From positions 1 to 22,817 of the IMG/VR virus record IMGVR_UViG_3300023174_005002: a DNA stretch of 22,817 bases. One strand, written 5' to 3'. Shown in pieces: positions 7,901-13,678 of this stretch. Position numbers and translations under genes: made by a program. Every line of letters begins with the position of its first letter. Positions within the stretch are counted from its first letter, which is position 1. The stretch comes from a virus. Below the pieces are notes generated by a model. It was not told the origin of the DNA and did no database searches. It saw nothing but the letters and a program-made list of their open reading frames with translations.

Positions 7901-8339
7901 AAAGATTATTCAGACCTTTCTGATTTTGTGCGAGAAGGACGAGATGAGAACGCCGATTGAGGATACTCTTTTTAGTCTTCTTTGTCTCTTCTTCGTTCTC
8001 AACAATCGCTCCTGTGATCTCCTCGTCCTCTTTCTTTGCTTTTGTTGTTTTTTCAATTTCTTCCTTATCTTTCCGCCAAGCAGCAATAGAAGGATGAAAA
8101 TACATTTCACAGCCATAGATCCCTTTGATCTGGCGTCCTTCTTTAATCATCTTCTTGATATGGATAACTTGCCCCGCTAAAGCATTCATATTGCCATGAT
8201 CCGTGATTGCAAATGCATCCAATCCATTTTCATAGGCAAAATCTAAATGTTCATCAGGCATACCAAGCCCATCATGGATACTATATCCAGTATGCGAATG
8301 AAGACCTACGAACTTGATTTTAGAAATCTTACGTTCCAT
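4920..8339 (-). CDS. dnaE: DNA polymerase III alpha subunit (DnaE type) with intact PHP domain
   Basis: A 1139-residue replicative polymerase, close to the 1160 residues of E. coli DnaE. The PHP domain (about 8-270) keeps all nine candidate metal ligands: His14, His16, Asp23, His48, Glu78, His132, Cys183, Asp257 and His259. A 3'-5' proofreading activity in the same chain is therefore likely. A Lys/Glu-rich insert spans about 90-125. The Pol III core has GPGRGSAAG (424-432), palm aspartates Asp468 and Asp470 in PDIDYD, SRHAGGIVV (584-592) and Asp631 in KFDVLGL. RPGPL, a YGYLVFQEQ segment and GYGFNKSHA follow, then a helix-hairpin-helix (IKGVGDAAI) and a C-terminal OB-like region. Its ATG lies inside the last codons of the upstream endonuclease gene, with GGAG eleven bases before. 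Both gene ends are duplicated outside the flanking endonuclease genes. Confidence 0.97.
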   Translation of the reverse strand: MERKISKIKFVGLHSHTGYSIHDGLGMPDEHLDFAYENGLDAFAITDHGNMNALAGQVIHIKKMIKEGRQIKGIYGCEMYFHPSIAAWRKDKEEIEKTTKAKKEDEEITGAIVENEEETKKTKKSILNRRSHLVLLAQNQKGLNNLFTLISKSFSDENYYRFPRIDYQMLKEYNEGIIASSACLGGVYATDFWENWENGEDAVLNAMRETSRKMIDVFGDRWYGEVQWNGILEQHKLNKLVIRVCQEFGIKVISTGDSHYPTPGAWKDREIYKKLGFLGNGKVIDTTLPDHIDDMEYTLYPKNGDEMWQAYKKYSAKCGVNYNDDFVLKTIEETWDIAFNRIESFIPDNTVRLPNFILPEGKTAEETLDQLAETGLRDMKKWSNKEYHDRLLRELDVIKDRGFAKYFLTMKAISDRANESYITGPGRGSAAGALVSYVLGITQVDPIKYGLQFERFLSKTATDYPDIDYDVSDAMGLKQNLIDEWGKNNVVPITNWNTLQLRSLIKDISKFYGVDFQEVNAVTNKMLLEATPLAKAEHGITAGIYTPTFEEVMKYSQSLQTFLTTYPHIKTHIEQLHGSIRSASRHAGGIVVGENLDQWMPLINSKGVRQTPWAEGQNVRHLEPMGFIKFDVLGLETLNMMEKAIQHIVRRHKGVKSPTFSDVKEFYMKNLHPDVLDMSDKNVYENIFHAGKWAGIFQFTESRAQNFCQKVKPNNIVDISSITSIFRPGPLSAGVDKSFAESKHNPDDVVYEHQLIKEATSETYGYLVFQEQIALLAHKLGRDISLDEGNSLRKVLTKKGTGKEAEVKEKLHDKFINGCVDKGLGEKVGEKLWQKFIYFSGYGFNKSHAVSYSIISFQCAWLYNYYPSEWLAAYLDSQPDSKKEKAVNIVKAAGYNVQGVDINKSGKVWEISEDGKTLIQPLSAIKGVGDAAIKEIVDHRPFKTIEEFLFHPRVSYSKLNKKNVDALCRSEALLSLMDSRFTGGKHFWSAVAVDRPRKPDNLVENIKTYAAEGDFTRDEKILNTLELTGVYPINMIVSEEVQRKLAEKMVPPLGEYDQELGICWFIPKSLEKKTTKNGKHYLIVEAIDETNIVTKIKCWSYDPKKDVIHLNHPYVSRVEYSEEWGFSIRNINKSMKLIG

Positions 8340-9117
8340 TCATTAAACTCCATTTTCTTTCTAATTTAGGTATTTTATAATCTTTTATTCTATTAAAAAT
8401 ACTTGTAAAAGTTTTGCCATTAAAACAAAGTTTGTAAATATTACCATGCTTCTGTATTTTTGGAAGAACAATATTTAATTCTTTTTCAAGAACTTCTTTA
8501 AACCAGAGCATCATTTTCTCTGTGCCCAATATAGCAGAATTTATATATTGATATTTATCCTTATTTATAGTTTTATAAATTGTCCCATCACCATCTAAGT
8601 AACCAACAAAAAAAGACAATATTAAATCTATGTCGTTTAATTTAGGTGGTTGAAGAATTAAAGATTTTTTTGGTATTATGTTAAAATTTTTCCTTAAATC
8701 TTCATATATCTTACGAGAACTTATCGATAAAACTGCAGCACCAGAATAATTTTTGATATCACCAGAATATTCAATATCTCGTTTTAGTTTATTTAAATGT
8801 TCCTTATCTCCCATTTGCAAACAAATATAAGTTCTATAGTCTCTTTCTCTTACATTTCCGTCAGCCGCTAAAAAGCCAGCCCAATAACAATTTAAAACAT
8901 TTGGAGTTTCAAAAAAATTCTCATTTATATTATATCGTCTTTTGTGGGATAGCTTGTTTTTTCCAATACCTCTTTTATTATATAAAGATAATTTTCTAAC
9001 CTGATTAACGACAGATTCAACTGTTCTTTCTAATTTAGAAGAAATTTCTTTATAAGATATTATTTCATAATTTTCTTTTAGATAATTATTTTCTTGTTCC
9101 GTCCATCTTTTTCCCAT
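8329..9117 (-). CDS. LAGLIDADG homing endonuclease (5' side of dnaE) with HTH N-terminus
   Basis: A 262-residue endonuclease. Residues 1-45 (KRWTEQENNYLKENY, then a second and third helix ending VVNQVRKL) look like a Myb/SANT-type helix-turn-helix for DNA binding. Two LAGLIDADG helices follow: WAGFLAADG (79-87) and FFVGYLDGDG (169-178). The catalytic acidic positions are present, so the protein looks intact. It is only distantly similar to the endonuclease on the other side of dnaE. Its TAA lies 11 bases inside dnaE, the last residues NGT sharing bases with the dnaE start. AGGAGA precedes the ATG inside a hairpin loop. Confidence 0.92.
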   Translation of the reverse strand: MGKRWTEQENNYLKENYEIISYKEISSKLERTVESVVNQVRKLSLYNKRGIGKNKLSHKRRYNINENFFETPNVLNCYWAGFLAADGNVRERDYRTYICLQMGDKEHLNKLKRDIEYSGDIKNYSGAAVLSISSRKIYEDLRKNFNIIPKKSLILQPPKLNDIDLILSFFVGYLDGDGTIYKTINKDKYQYINSAILGTEKMMLWFKEVLEKELNIVLPKIQKHGNIYKLCFNGKTFTSIFNRIKDYKIPKLERKWSLMNGT

Positions 9118-9155
9118 ACATTTCTCTCCTACTATATTTAGGTGTTGAAATGTAT
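9116..9155 (-). promoter_or_regulatory. Inverted repeat over endonuclease start codon
   Basis: A perfect 9-base inverted repeat on the minus strand (ATACATTTC at 9155-9147 and GAAATGTAT at 9124-9116). The 22-base loop contains the AGGAGA ribosome site. The downstream arm ends in the first two bases of the ATG. Folding would pair part of the start codon and restrict access to the ribosome site. Confidence 0.4.
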
Positions 9156-9178
9156 TTTATCACAAAAGATAAATTGAT

Positions 9179-9463
9179 TTAACTAATCACTTCACAATCA
9201 ACTTCATCTTCATAGAAATAGTATTCTTTTCCATCAACTTGCGAATACCAAATATAGCCATTATCGTTTTCAGTTGAACCTTTCTTGAAAATATGACTAT
9301 GTTTTTCAACTTTGGTGATGATGCCAAATGTATTTTTAAGGCGAAGGAGAAGGGGGAGGCGAAGGCGAAGGTGAAGGCGAAGGCGAAGGCGAGGGCGAGG
9401 GTTAGGGCGAGGGTGAGGGTGAATATCTTTTAAAAGAACAAGATCACCAACTTGGTATTTCAT
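9179..9463 (-). CDS. Small SH3/KOW-like protein with a hexamer-repeat insertion
   Basis: A 94-residue protein. The outer parts (MKYQVGDLVLLKD and NTFGIITKVEKHSHIF, then a YYFYEDEVD end) look like a compact beta-barrel of the type found in many short phage proteins. Residues 15-43 are instead a run of alternating His/Arg/Leu and Pro/Leu encoded by about 14 copies of a degenerate hexamer. The reading frame is kept because the unit is six bases. The first 23 bases are almost identical to the start of the gene at 9733, so these two genes probably derive from one another. The ribosome site AGGTGA is created at the junction with the orphaned dnaE start. Function unknown; whether the repeat-bearing protein folds is uncertain. 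Confidence 0.65.
   Translation of the reverse strand: MKYQVGDLVLLKDIHPHPRPNPRPRLRLRLHLRLRLPLLLRLKNTFGIITKVEKHSHIFKKGSTENDNGYIWYSQVDGKEYYFYEDEVDCEVIS
9338..9421 (-). repeat. Degenerate hexanucleotide tandem repeat, about 14 units
   Basis: On the plus strand, 14 consecutive six-base units of the form AAGGCG, AAGGTG, AGGGCG, AGGGTG and one AGGGTT fill 84 bases. They split into an AAGG-type block followed by an AGGG-type block. The tract is strongly strand-asymmetric (G/A versus C/T) and GC-rich against AT-rich surroundings. It lies in frame inside a small gene. Confidence 0.9.
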
Positions 9464-9466
9464 GTA

Positions 9467-9538
9467 TCACCTAATAGAAAAGCCCGAATGTGCATGGAGT
9501 CCAACAAACTTAATCTTGGACACTTTACGTTCAGTCAT
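9467..9538 (-). pseudogene. Orphaned 5' end of dnaE (23-codon scar with ribosome site)
   Basis: An ATG preceded by AGAGG opens a 23-codon frame reading MTERKVSKIKFVGLHAHSGF then S-I-R-stop. The intact DnaE begins MERKISKIKFVGLHSHTGYS then I. Sixteen of the first 21 DnaE residues match after the extra Thr. At DNA level almost every shared codon uses a different synonymous base (GTT GGA CTC CAT here versus GTA GGT CTT CAT in the intact gene). Similarity stops after the Ile, where AGG TGA follows and supplies the ribosome site of the next gene. This is best read as the resident dnaE start left behind when the endonuclease-linked copy took over. Confidence 0.85.
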
Positions 9539-9550
9539 TTAAAACCTCTT

Positions 9551-9733
9551 TTATTTTTGAACAGGGAAATGTTTTGTTTCAGGATGTTTTTTAAGCATCC
9601 AATCTAATTCATAAGTCCAAAGCTTCATACTTGCATCTCCACATTTGAGAACAATGTATTTACGCTTTTCTCTACTTACAATTGTCCAAAGTCGGTTATA
9701 GTGCAATATTAGATCACCAACTTGATATTTCAT
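9551..9733 (-). CDS. Small SH3-like phage protein
   Basis: A 60-residue protein starting MKYQVGDLILHYNRLWTIV, a predicted all-beta barrel with no catalytic motif. Its N-terminus matches that of the repeat-bearing protein at 9463 in protein and in DNA (22 of the first 23 bases), so the two are probably paralogues. The start overlaps the upstream stop as ATGA, and both neighbours are of similar size and fold. Function unknown. Confidence 0.7.
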   Translation of the reverse strand: MKYQVGDLILHYNRLWTIVSREKRKYIVLKCGDASMKLWTYELDWMLKKHPETKHFPVQK

Positions 9734-9921
9734 TTTACAACCGGGAAGTACTGATAGATACCAGAAGAAACGAGTTGTTTCAACTGAAAATAAGAACCAT
9801 ATCTGATCTTTCTTTTTCCGGCTTCAAGATGAATACCTTGGCTATCTTTTTTTACGAAGATCCAAAAGATATTTTCTGTAGATTTTACTTCCACAAACAT
9901 ATCACCAATGGTGAATTTCAT
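9730..9921 (-). CDS. Small SH3-like phage protein
   Basis: A 63-residue protein (MKFTIGDMFVEVKS start, FPVVK end) with the same G-D-x-[FIL] opening as the next gene downstream, suggesting a family of short beta-barrel proteins. Joined by ATGA overlaps on both sides. No motif gives a function. Confidence 0.7.
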   Translation of the reverse strand: MKFTIGDMFVEVKSTENIFWIFVKKDSQGIHLEAGKRKIRYGSYFQLKQLVSSGIYQYFPVVK

Positions 9922-10286
9922 ACTTCAAGTTTGCCGGACCAATTGATTTTCAACATTTGTGTTTTTGAATTCATTACCAAGAAAAACATTGGATATTTTT
10001 GTTTAAACTGAGTTGCAAGCTCTATAAAACATGCTTTACTCAATTTACTGCAATCATAATCAAATTCATCTTTGCCTTGTGATGCATATTTGTCAATATA
10101 TCTTGAAATATCGTTGATATAGATAGGAATACTTTTTAATTCGCCAGGAGTAATTGGCTTTTCTGCGACGATTAGTGCTTGGCGGGCTTTCTTTGCTTTT
10201 TCTCTAATTTTTTCAAAATCAAGTTCATCCTCCATTTTAGGAGAACGAGCCATAAGTTTCTTTTCTTCGGTTAAAGCCATTTCCAT
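9918..10286 (-). CDS. Hypothetical protein (122 aa)
   Basis: A protein of two parts: a charged helical N-terminus (about 1-45, FEKIREKAKKARQAL) and a more compact C-terminal part ending MLKINWSGKLEV. A very good ribosome site (GGAGGA, five bases before the ATG) precedes it. A second ATG two codons on is an equally possible start. It heads a run of three coupled small genes before the dnaE locus. Not recognised. Confidence 0.75.
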   Translation of the reverse strand: MEMALTEEKKLMARSPKMEDELDFEKIREKAKKARQALIVAEKPITPGELKSIPIYINDISRYIDKYASQGKDEFDYDCSKLSKACFIELATQFKQKYPMFFLVMNSKTQMLKINWSGKLEV

Positions 10287-10308
10287 AATTCCTCCAAAAG
10301 TAATTATC

Positions 10309-11238
10309 TTACAAATCTTCTTTATCTACACCAACCGGACTCCATTCGTGATATTTAAAAAATTTTGGTTTATATATTGCTTTTGCGTTTGGTGAATTCA
10401 TATGTTCTAAGTAAGTTTTCCACGAATCCACACGGGAATACCATGCAGTTTGGCCCACATTGTTGCCCTCAAGTGTAGCACACCCGAACACCTTGTCAAG
10501 CGAGAACCAACGGGCACTGTATTGTTCATCAGTTGGTATTCTTTCTGCTTCAATTCTACGGTTTGTTTCTTTATCAAAGACAACATTTCTATATTTTCCA
10601 GTACCTTCTCGGATCACTCTGCGAAACTTCTTAAAATCTTCTTTATCAAAAGTAAATGGTAAATATTCACCATCTCTTACAGTTTTTCCCTCGTGCTCCA
10701 TATAAAAATTCTTTGGAGAACTTATCAAACTTCTATTTTGATATACTGAGTCTAGCGATACCAATCCATATGGAAATGAAACAAAATATTTATCGGGCAC
10801 AACCCATGAACTTATCATCTTGGAAATATGAAACGCTCTTAATGAACCATAGACAACACTCCATGCCAAACAATCTCTTTTGTCACGATCTTTTGGATGA
10901 ATAGGAACATAATATATTGAAGTATCTCGTCTTTGTTCGTCTATGTTCTTTTCCGCAAAAAGAGTTTGTTTGTAAGAACCATATTCATATATATGATCGC
11001 CTATACGGTCTCTTAAAATAGGGTGCATTTCACGATGTGCAACAATCCATATGGTTTCACACCCTGCATAAGTACATTGCATTATAGCGTGTTCTATTGC
11101 TGTTAATTTATAACCTACTGGCATCATACAATCATGCCAAGGCATATCAAAATCAAGTTTTTCACCTGCAACTGGAATTATACCTGCAAGGTGAAACTTA
11201 GTTATATCTTTCTTTCCATCTTCTATATCAGAGAGCAT
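10309..11238 (-). CDS. Nucleotidyltransferase-like (GT-A type) phage protein
   Basis: A 309-residue protein. Residues 18-70 (LAGIIPVAGEK, a PWHDCMMPVGYKLTAIEHAI segment, then AGCETIWIVAHREM) follow the pattern of sugar-nucleotidyltransferase cores. These have a G-x-I-P-x-A-G strand-loop, a Pro-rich 'PVGYKLTAIE' helix and a strand predicting other nucleotide contacts. The later part (DCLAWSVVYGSLRAF; VPDKYFVSFPYGLV) would fit the second half of that fold. I know of similar unnamed proteins in large phages but cannot prove the reaction. The start overlaps the upstream gene by 11 bases. It could supply an activated sugar for the glycosyltransferase at 15818, which is conjecture. Confidence 0.6.
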   Translation of the reverse strand: MLSDIEDGKKDITKFHLAGIIPVAGEKLDFDMPWHDCMMPVGYKLTAIEHAIMQCTYAGCETIWIVAHREMHPILRDRIGDHIYEYGSYKQTLFAEKNIDEQRRDTSIYYVPIHPKDRDKRDCLAWSVVYGSLRAFHISKMISSWVVPDKYFVSFPYGLVSLDSVYQNRSLISSPKNFYMEHEGKTVRDGEYLPFTFDKEDFKKFRRVIREGTGKYRNVVFDKETNRRIEAERIPTDEQYSARWFSLDKVFGCATLEGNNVGQTAWYSRVDSWKTYLEHMNSPNAKAIYKPKFFKYHEWSPVGVDKEDL

Positions 11239-11989
11239 AGGGATTTCCTAACATTTCGGTTATTTTCTTTAAGTTTATATCTTTTGTTTCTTTTCGTTCC
11301 ATCAACATCTTATCTTCTGATAGTTTTGTATCTAATAAAATTTCTCTTTTGAGAATTGAAGTTTTAATTTTGTGTGTTCTACCAGAACCATTTGATAGGG
11401 GTTCAAATCTACCTACAACACCATGATTTTTTAATACTTCTGTAGCTTTCAACCTTGCATAAACTTCACTATAATTCTCTTCTTTTAATTGTGCTTGTGT
11501 AAGATGAGAAACTGCAATCAATTGTGATATTTTATTATCTATCATCGTATAAAACTCAGTTATAAACTCTTCGCCTGTATTGATTTTATTTATAACTTCT
11601 ATATCTTGTGCTTGTATATTTTCTACTTTTATAGTATCAAGAACTCTTAATTTTTCAGTTGGTTTGATTTCATCATAACGAATGATATTGTTGTATTTAA
11701 TCTGAATCTTATATGCTGTTTTACCAAACACGGTTAAAATATTGTCTTCGTCAAATCTACATGTTGATGCTTTATCGGCAAGTGGATTTAAACCAGCATA
11801 TGAAAGATAATAACTCAATCTTCTCCATGCCAAATTCTTATTTAGCCCAGTTGGATCAGCGTCACGATAAAAAGGAAGTTGAGGGTTTACCATTATTAGT
11901 GGTATTCCCTCAACATAACTGTGTATAAGCGCTTCTAGAGTTCCACCAAGAATTATGGTGCTATAATTTAGTTTTTCTAGTTTTTCCAT
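11228..11989 (-). CDS. Hypothetical protein with Rossmann-like N-terminus
   Basis: A 253-residue protein. The N-terminus (YSTIILGGTLEALIHSYVEG then IPLIMVNPQLPF) looks like a beta-alpha-beta nucleotide-binding unit with G-G-x-x-E-A in place of the classic GxGxxG. The rest contains beta-rich and helical parts without a motif I recognise, ending in a Lys-rich segment. It overlaps the PQ-loop gene by 29 bases at its start and the next gene by 11 bases at its end. No clear ribosome site is visible, so coupled reinitiation is likely. It always seems to travel with its downstream neighbour here, suggesting a joint role, but none can be named. Confidence 0.65.
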   Translation of the reverse strand: MEKLEKLNYSTIILGGTLEALIHSYVEGIPLIMVNPQLPFYRDADPTGLNKNLAWRRLSYYLSYAGLNPLADKASTCRFDEDNILTVFGKTAYKIQIKYNNIIRYDEIKPTEKLRVLDTIKVENIQAQDIEVINKINTGEEFITEFYTMIDNKISQLIAVSHLTQAQLKEENYSEVYARLKATEVLKNHGVVGRFEPLSNGSGRTHKIKTSILKREILLDTKLSEDKMLMERKETKDINLKKITEMLGNPYAL

Positions 11990-12230
11990 AGAGATATTTG
12001 TAATAGAATATCACGGAAACAAAAATAATGTTTAGAGAATAGTTTATTAATAATGGGTAAGAAAACTTTTCAAATACGACATATGTCAATGTAAAAACTT
12101 CTCCAAACATCCATAGCCACAACATAGCGTGACTTGTTCCATCTGCATTTTTTTCTTTAAACACTTTAATAGCTTGTGGAAAAGCACAAATAGCTAGACA
12201 TACACCACCAATCCAACCTAATATTTCCAT
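11961..12230 (-). CDS. PQ-loop / SemiSWEET-like small membrane protein
   Basis: An 89-residue integral membrane protein with three predicted transmembrane helices (about 3-20, 36-53, 58-77) and a basic C-terminal tail. The first helix ends in A-F-P-Q-A-I-K-V, the PQ motif of the PQ-loop family. It is followed by a conserved-style loop (EKNADGTSHAMLWLW) matching the 'K-S-T-G-S-x-S' region of SemiSWEET sugar transporters. SemiSWEETs are about this length and dimerise to carry small sugars; that substrate is family knowledge, not shown here. The ATG is one base after the ThyX stop. Confidence 0.75.
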   Translation of the reverse strand: MEILGWIGGVCLAICAFPQAIKVFKEKNADGTSHAMLWLWMFGEVFTLTYVVFEKFSYPLLINYSLNIIFVSVIFYYKYLYGKTRKTKL

Positions 12231-12231
12231 A

Positions 12232-12915
12232 TCACGACTTTCTTACTTCATTATAAGCACCCATAGTCTCTGGAAAAAGTTGCTGAATTATTTTTAACAT
12301 AGCATTAGCAACTTGAACTATTTCCCATTGTGCTCCTTCGTGAGAACGTAATTCAATAAACTTGAGAATATTATTCAAATTTGCTGAAGCATAGTATTCC
12401 GTATAAAGATTTTGTGGCAATACTCCTCTTGCTTGCTCACGACAAACTCCAGATTCCATTAATTTATTATAGATCTCTAGACTTTGTTGGTGATGTTCTG
12501 AAATGAGCTGATTAGCATCTTTACCGTCAATAACTGGATTAATTAGTTCATTTTCGTTACTTGCTTGACGATTGTTTTTGTGTTGTGTACGAAATTGGTT
12601 TGGTTGATAAAATTCCATTTTTTCAGCAGTATAGCGACGAGAAATTTCGTTATATGACCAAGTGCGATGGCGGTGATGCTGTGAACGAATAAATAATGGA
12701 ACCTTTACACGAAAGGTTACAAAACAATGTTCTAGCGTTGATGTATGTTTGTGTTTAATAAGATAACGAATCAGTTTCCTATCTTTATCATTAAGTTCTT
12801 CTTGATGAAGGCCAAAGCTTACACGCGCACTATTGACAATCGTTAGATCATTTCCAACACTATCAACTAATTCTACTTTACCAATACTATCACCATACAG
12901 TTCAATGCTTTTCAT
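12232..12915 (-). CDS. thyX: Flavin-dependent thymidylate synthase ThyX
   Basis: A 227-residue enzyme making dTMP from dUMP with FAD, NADPH and methylene-tetrahydrofolate. The ThyX signature R-H-R-x7-S is present as Arg82-His83-Arg84 to Ser92 (RHRTWSYNEIS). Other family segments are visible, including STLEHCFVTFRVKVPLFIRSQ, EYYASANLNNILKFIELR and a final AMLKIIQQLFPE. Length is normal for the family, so the gene looks intact. GGAG lies eight bases before the ATG, inside the end of the upstream endonuclease gene, and the two genes overlap by 14 bases. Together with dUTPase and the B12-dependent reductase it gives the phage a folate-sparing route to thymidine nucleotides. Confidence 0.97.
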   Translation of the reverse strand: MKSIELYGDSIGKVELVDSVGNDLTIVNSARVSFGLHQEELNDKDRKLIRYLIKHKHTSTLEHCFVTFRVKVPLFIRSQHHRHRTWSYNEISRRYTAEKMEFYQPNQFRTQHKNNRQASNENELINPVIDGKDANQLISEHHQQSLEIYNKLMESGVCREQARGVLPQNLYTEYYASANLNNILKFIELRSHEGAQWEIVQVANAMLKIIQQLFPETMGAYNEVRKS

Positions 12916-13423
12916 GATTGTTCTCCATTTTATTCACAAGCTTTTTCATCCAAGTATATAATTTTTCTATCTCTTGTAAGGAAGCGTCATTTTTTATTCT
13001 ATTTGCTTTGTATGAAATACAAACGACATTATCTTTTGTATATCCCTTTTTAGAATCGATTCTATCAATAGAAGGCGAATTGTCAGCAGCAATTCCACAG
13101 GATTTTTCCAGAACAATTCCAAGAACTGGACATATTTCTGGTATTTTTATGTCTTCAATAGTTAAATTGAATTCTAAATTTGAATTTTTAGCACGACTTC
13201 TTGCTCTTGATAGAATGGCTTTTTCTATATTATTATTGCGCCATTTTGCTGTTTTATCACTATGATATTTTTTAAATTCTTCGCTTTCTCTTGATTTATA
13301 AGTTTGTCTGGCTGTTTCATTATAACATTCTATACATATAGAACGTTTATGATTCTTGCTGTCGCCTCTTGAATAAAAATCTTCTAGTTCTTTTTCTTTT
13401 TTACAGCGGCGACACTTCTTCAT
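12902..13423 (-). CDS. HNH-type (homing) endonuclease with N-terminal zinc ribbon
   Basis: A 173-residue putative endonuclease. Residues 4-33 carry a C-R-R-C ... C-I-E-C zinc knuckle with the DFYSR element typical of phage endonuclease zinc ribbons. The C-terminal half has CPVLGIVLE, then PSIDRIDSKKGYTKDN, V-V-C-I-S and N-R-I-K-N-D. This is the 'S-x-D-R-I-D-x-x-x-G-Y-x-x-x-N-V' core of a large group of phage HNH-like nucleases. It shares this core with the protein at 20086. Its reading frame ends within thyX, much as the LAGLIDADG gene ends within dnaE. It is probably a free-standing homing endonuclease targeting the thyX neighbourhood. Confidence 0.8.
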   Translation of the reverse strand: MKKCRRCKKEKELEDFYSRGDSKNHKRSICIECYNETARQTYKSRESEEFKKYHSDKTAKWRNNNIEKAILSRARSRAKNSNLEFNLTIEDIKIPEICPVLGIVLEKSCGIAADNSPSIDRIDSKKGYTKDNVVCISYKANRIKNDASLQEIEKLYTWMKKLVNKMENNHEKH

Positions 13424-13650
13424 TTCTTCCTCTTTCGTTTTATTGGTTCTTCAACCAACTTTGCTTGCCAATTTCTGTCAATACTATTACCAGCATTATT
13501 GTGAGAAGTCAATAGAGATTCTACTGCTGTTCTTCTTTGGTAAGCCTCTCCAAATACTTCTAAAGTAAAAAAATTGTACAATTCTTCTAAAGAAGATATT
13601 TTAGTGTGTATATTACCTGTTGATTTTTCTACTATGTGTATTACTTTCAT
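13420..13650 (-). CDS. Hypothetical protein (76 aa)
   Basis: Starts MKVIHIVEKSTGNIHTKISS, a beta hairpin followed by a helix, and ends in a strongly basic tail (EEPIKRKRKK). AAGGAG lies 10 bases upstream, immediately after a strong hairpin. The stop overlaps the endonuclease start as ATGA. No family recognised; the basic tail could bind nucleic acid. Confidence 0.7.
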   Translation of the reverse strand: MKVIHIVEKSTGNIHTKISSLEELYNFFTLEVFGEAYQRRTAVESLLTSHNNAGNSIDRNWQAKLVEEPIKRKRKK

Positions 13651-13678
13651 TCATAATAAATATCTCCTTAAAAGCGAA

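Noticed and set aside
4920-8339. Intein inside DnaE
   Set aside because: The chain aligns continuously with DnaE domains, and no Cys/Ser...His-Asn splice blocks are visible. The endonucleases are separate genes.
9338-9421. CRISPR-like array or telomere-type repeat
   Set aside because: Units are only six bases with no spacers, and the single GGGTTA is one variant among many.
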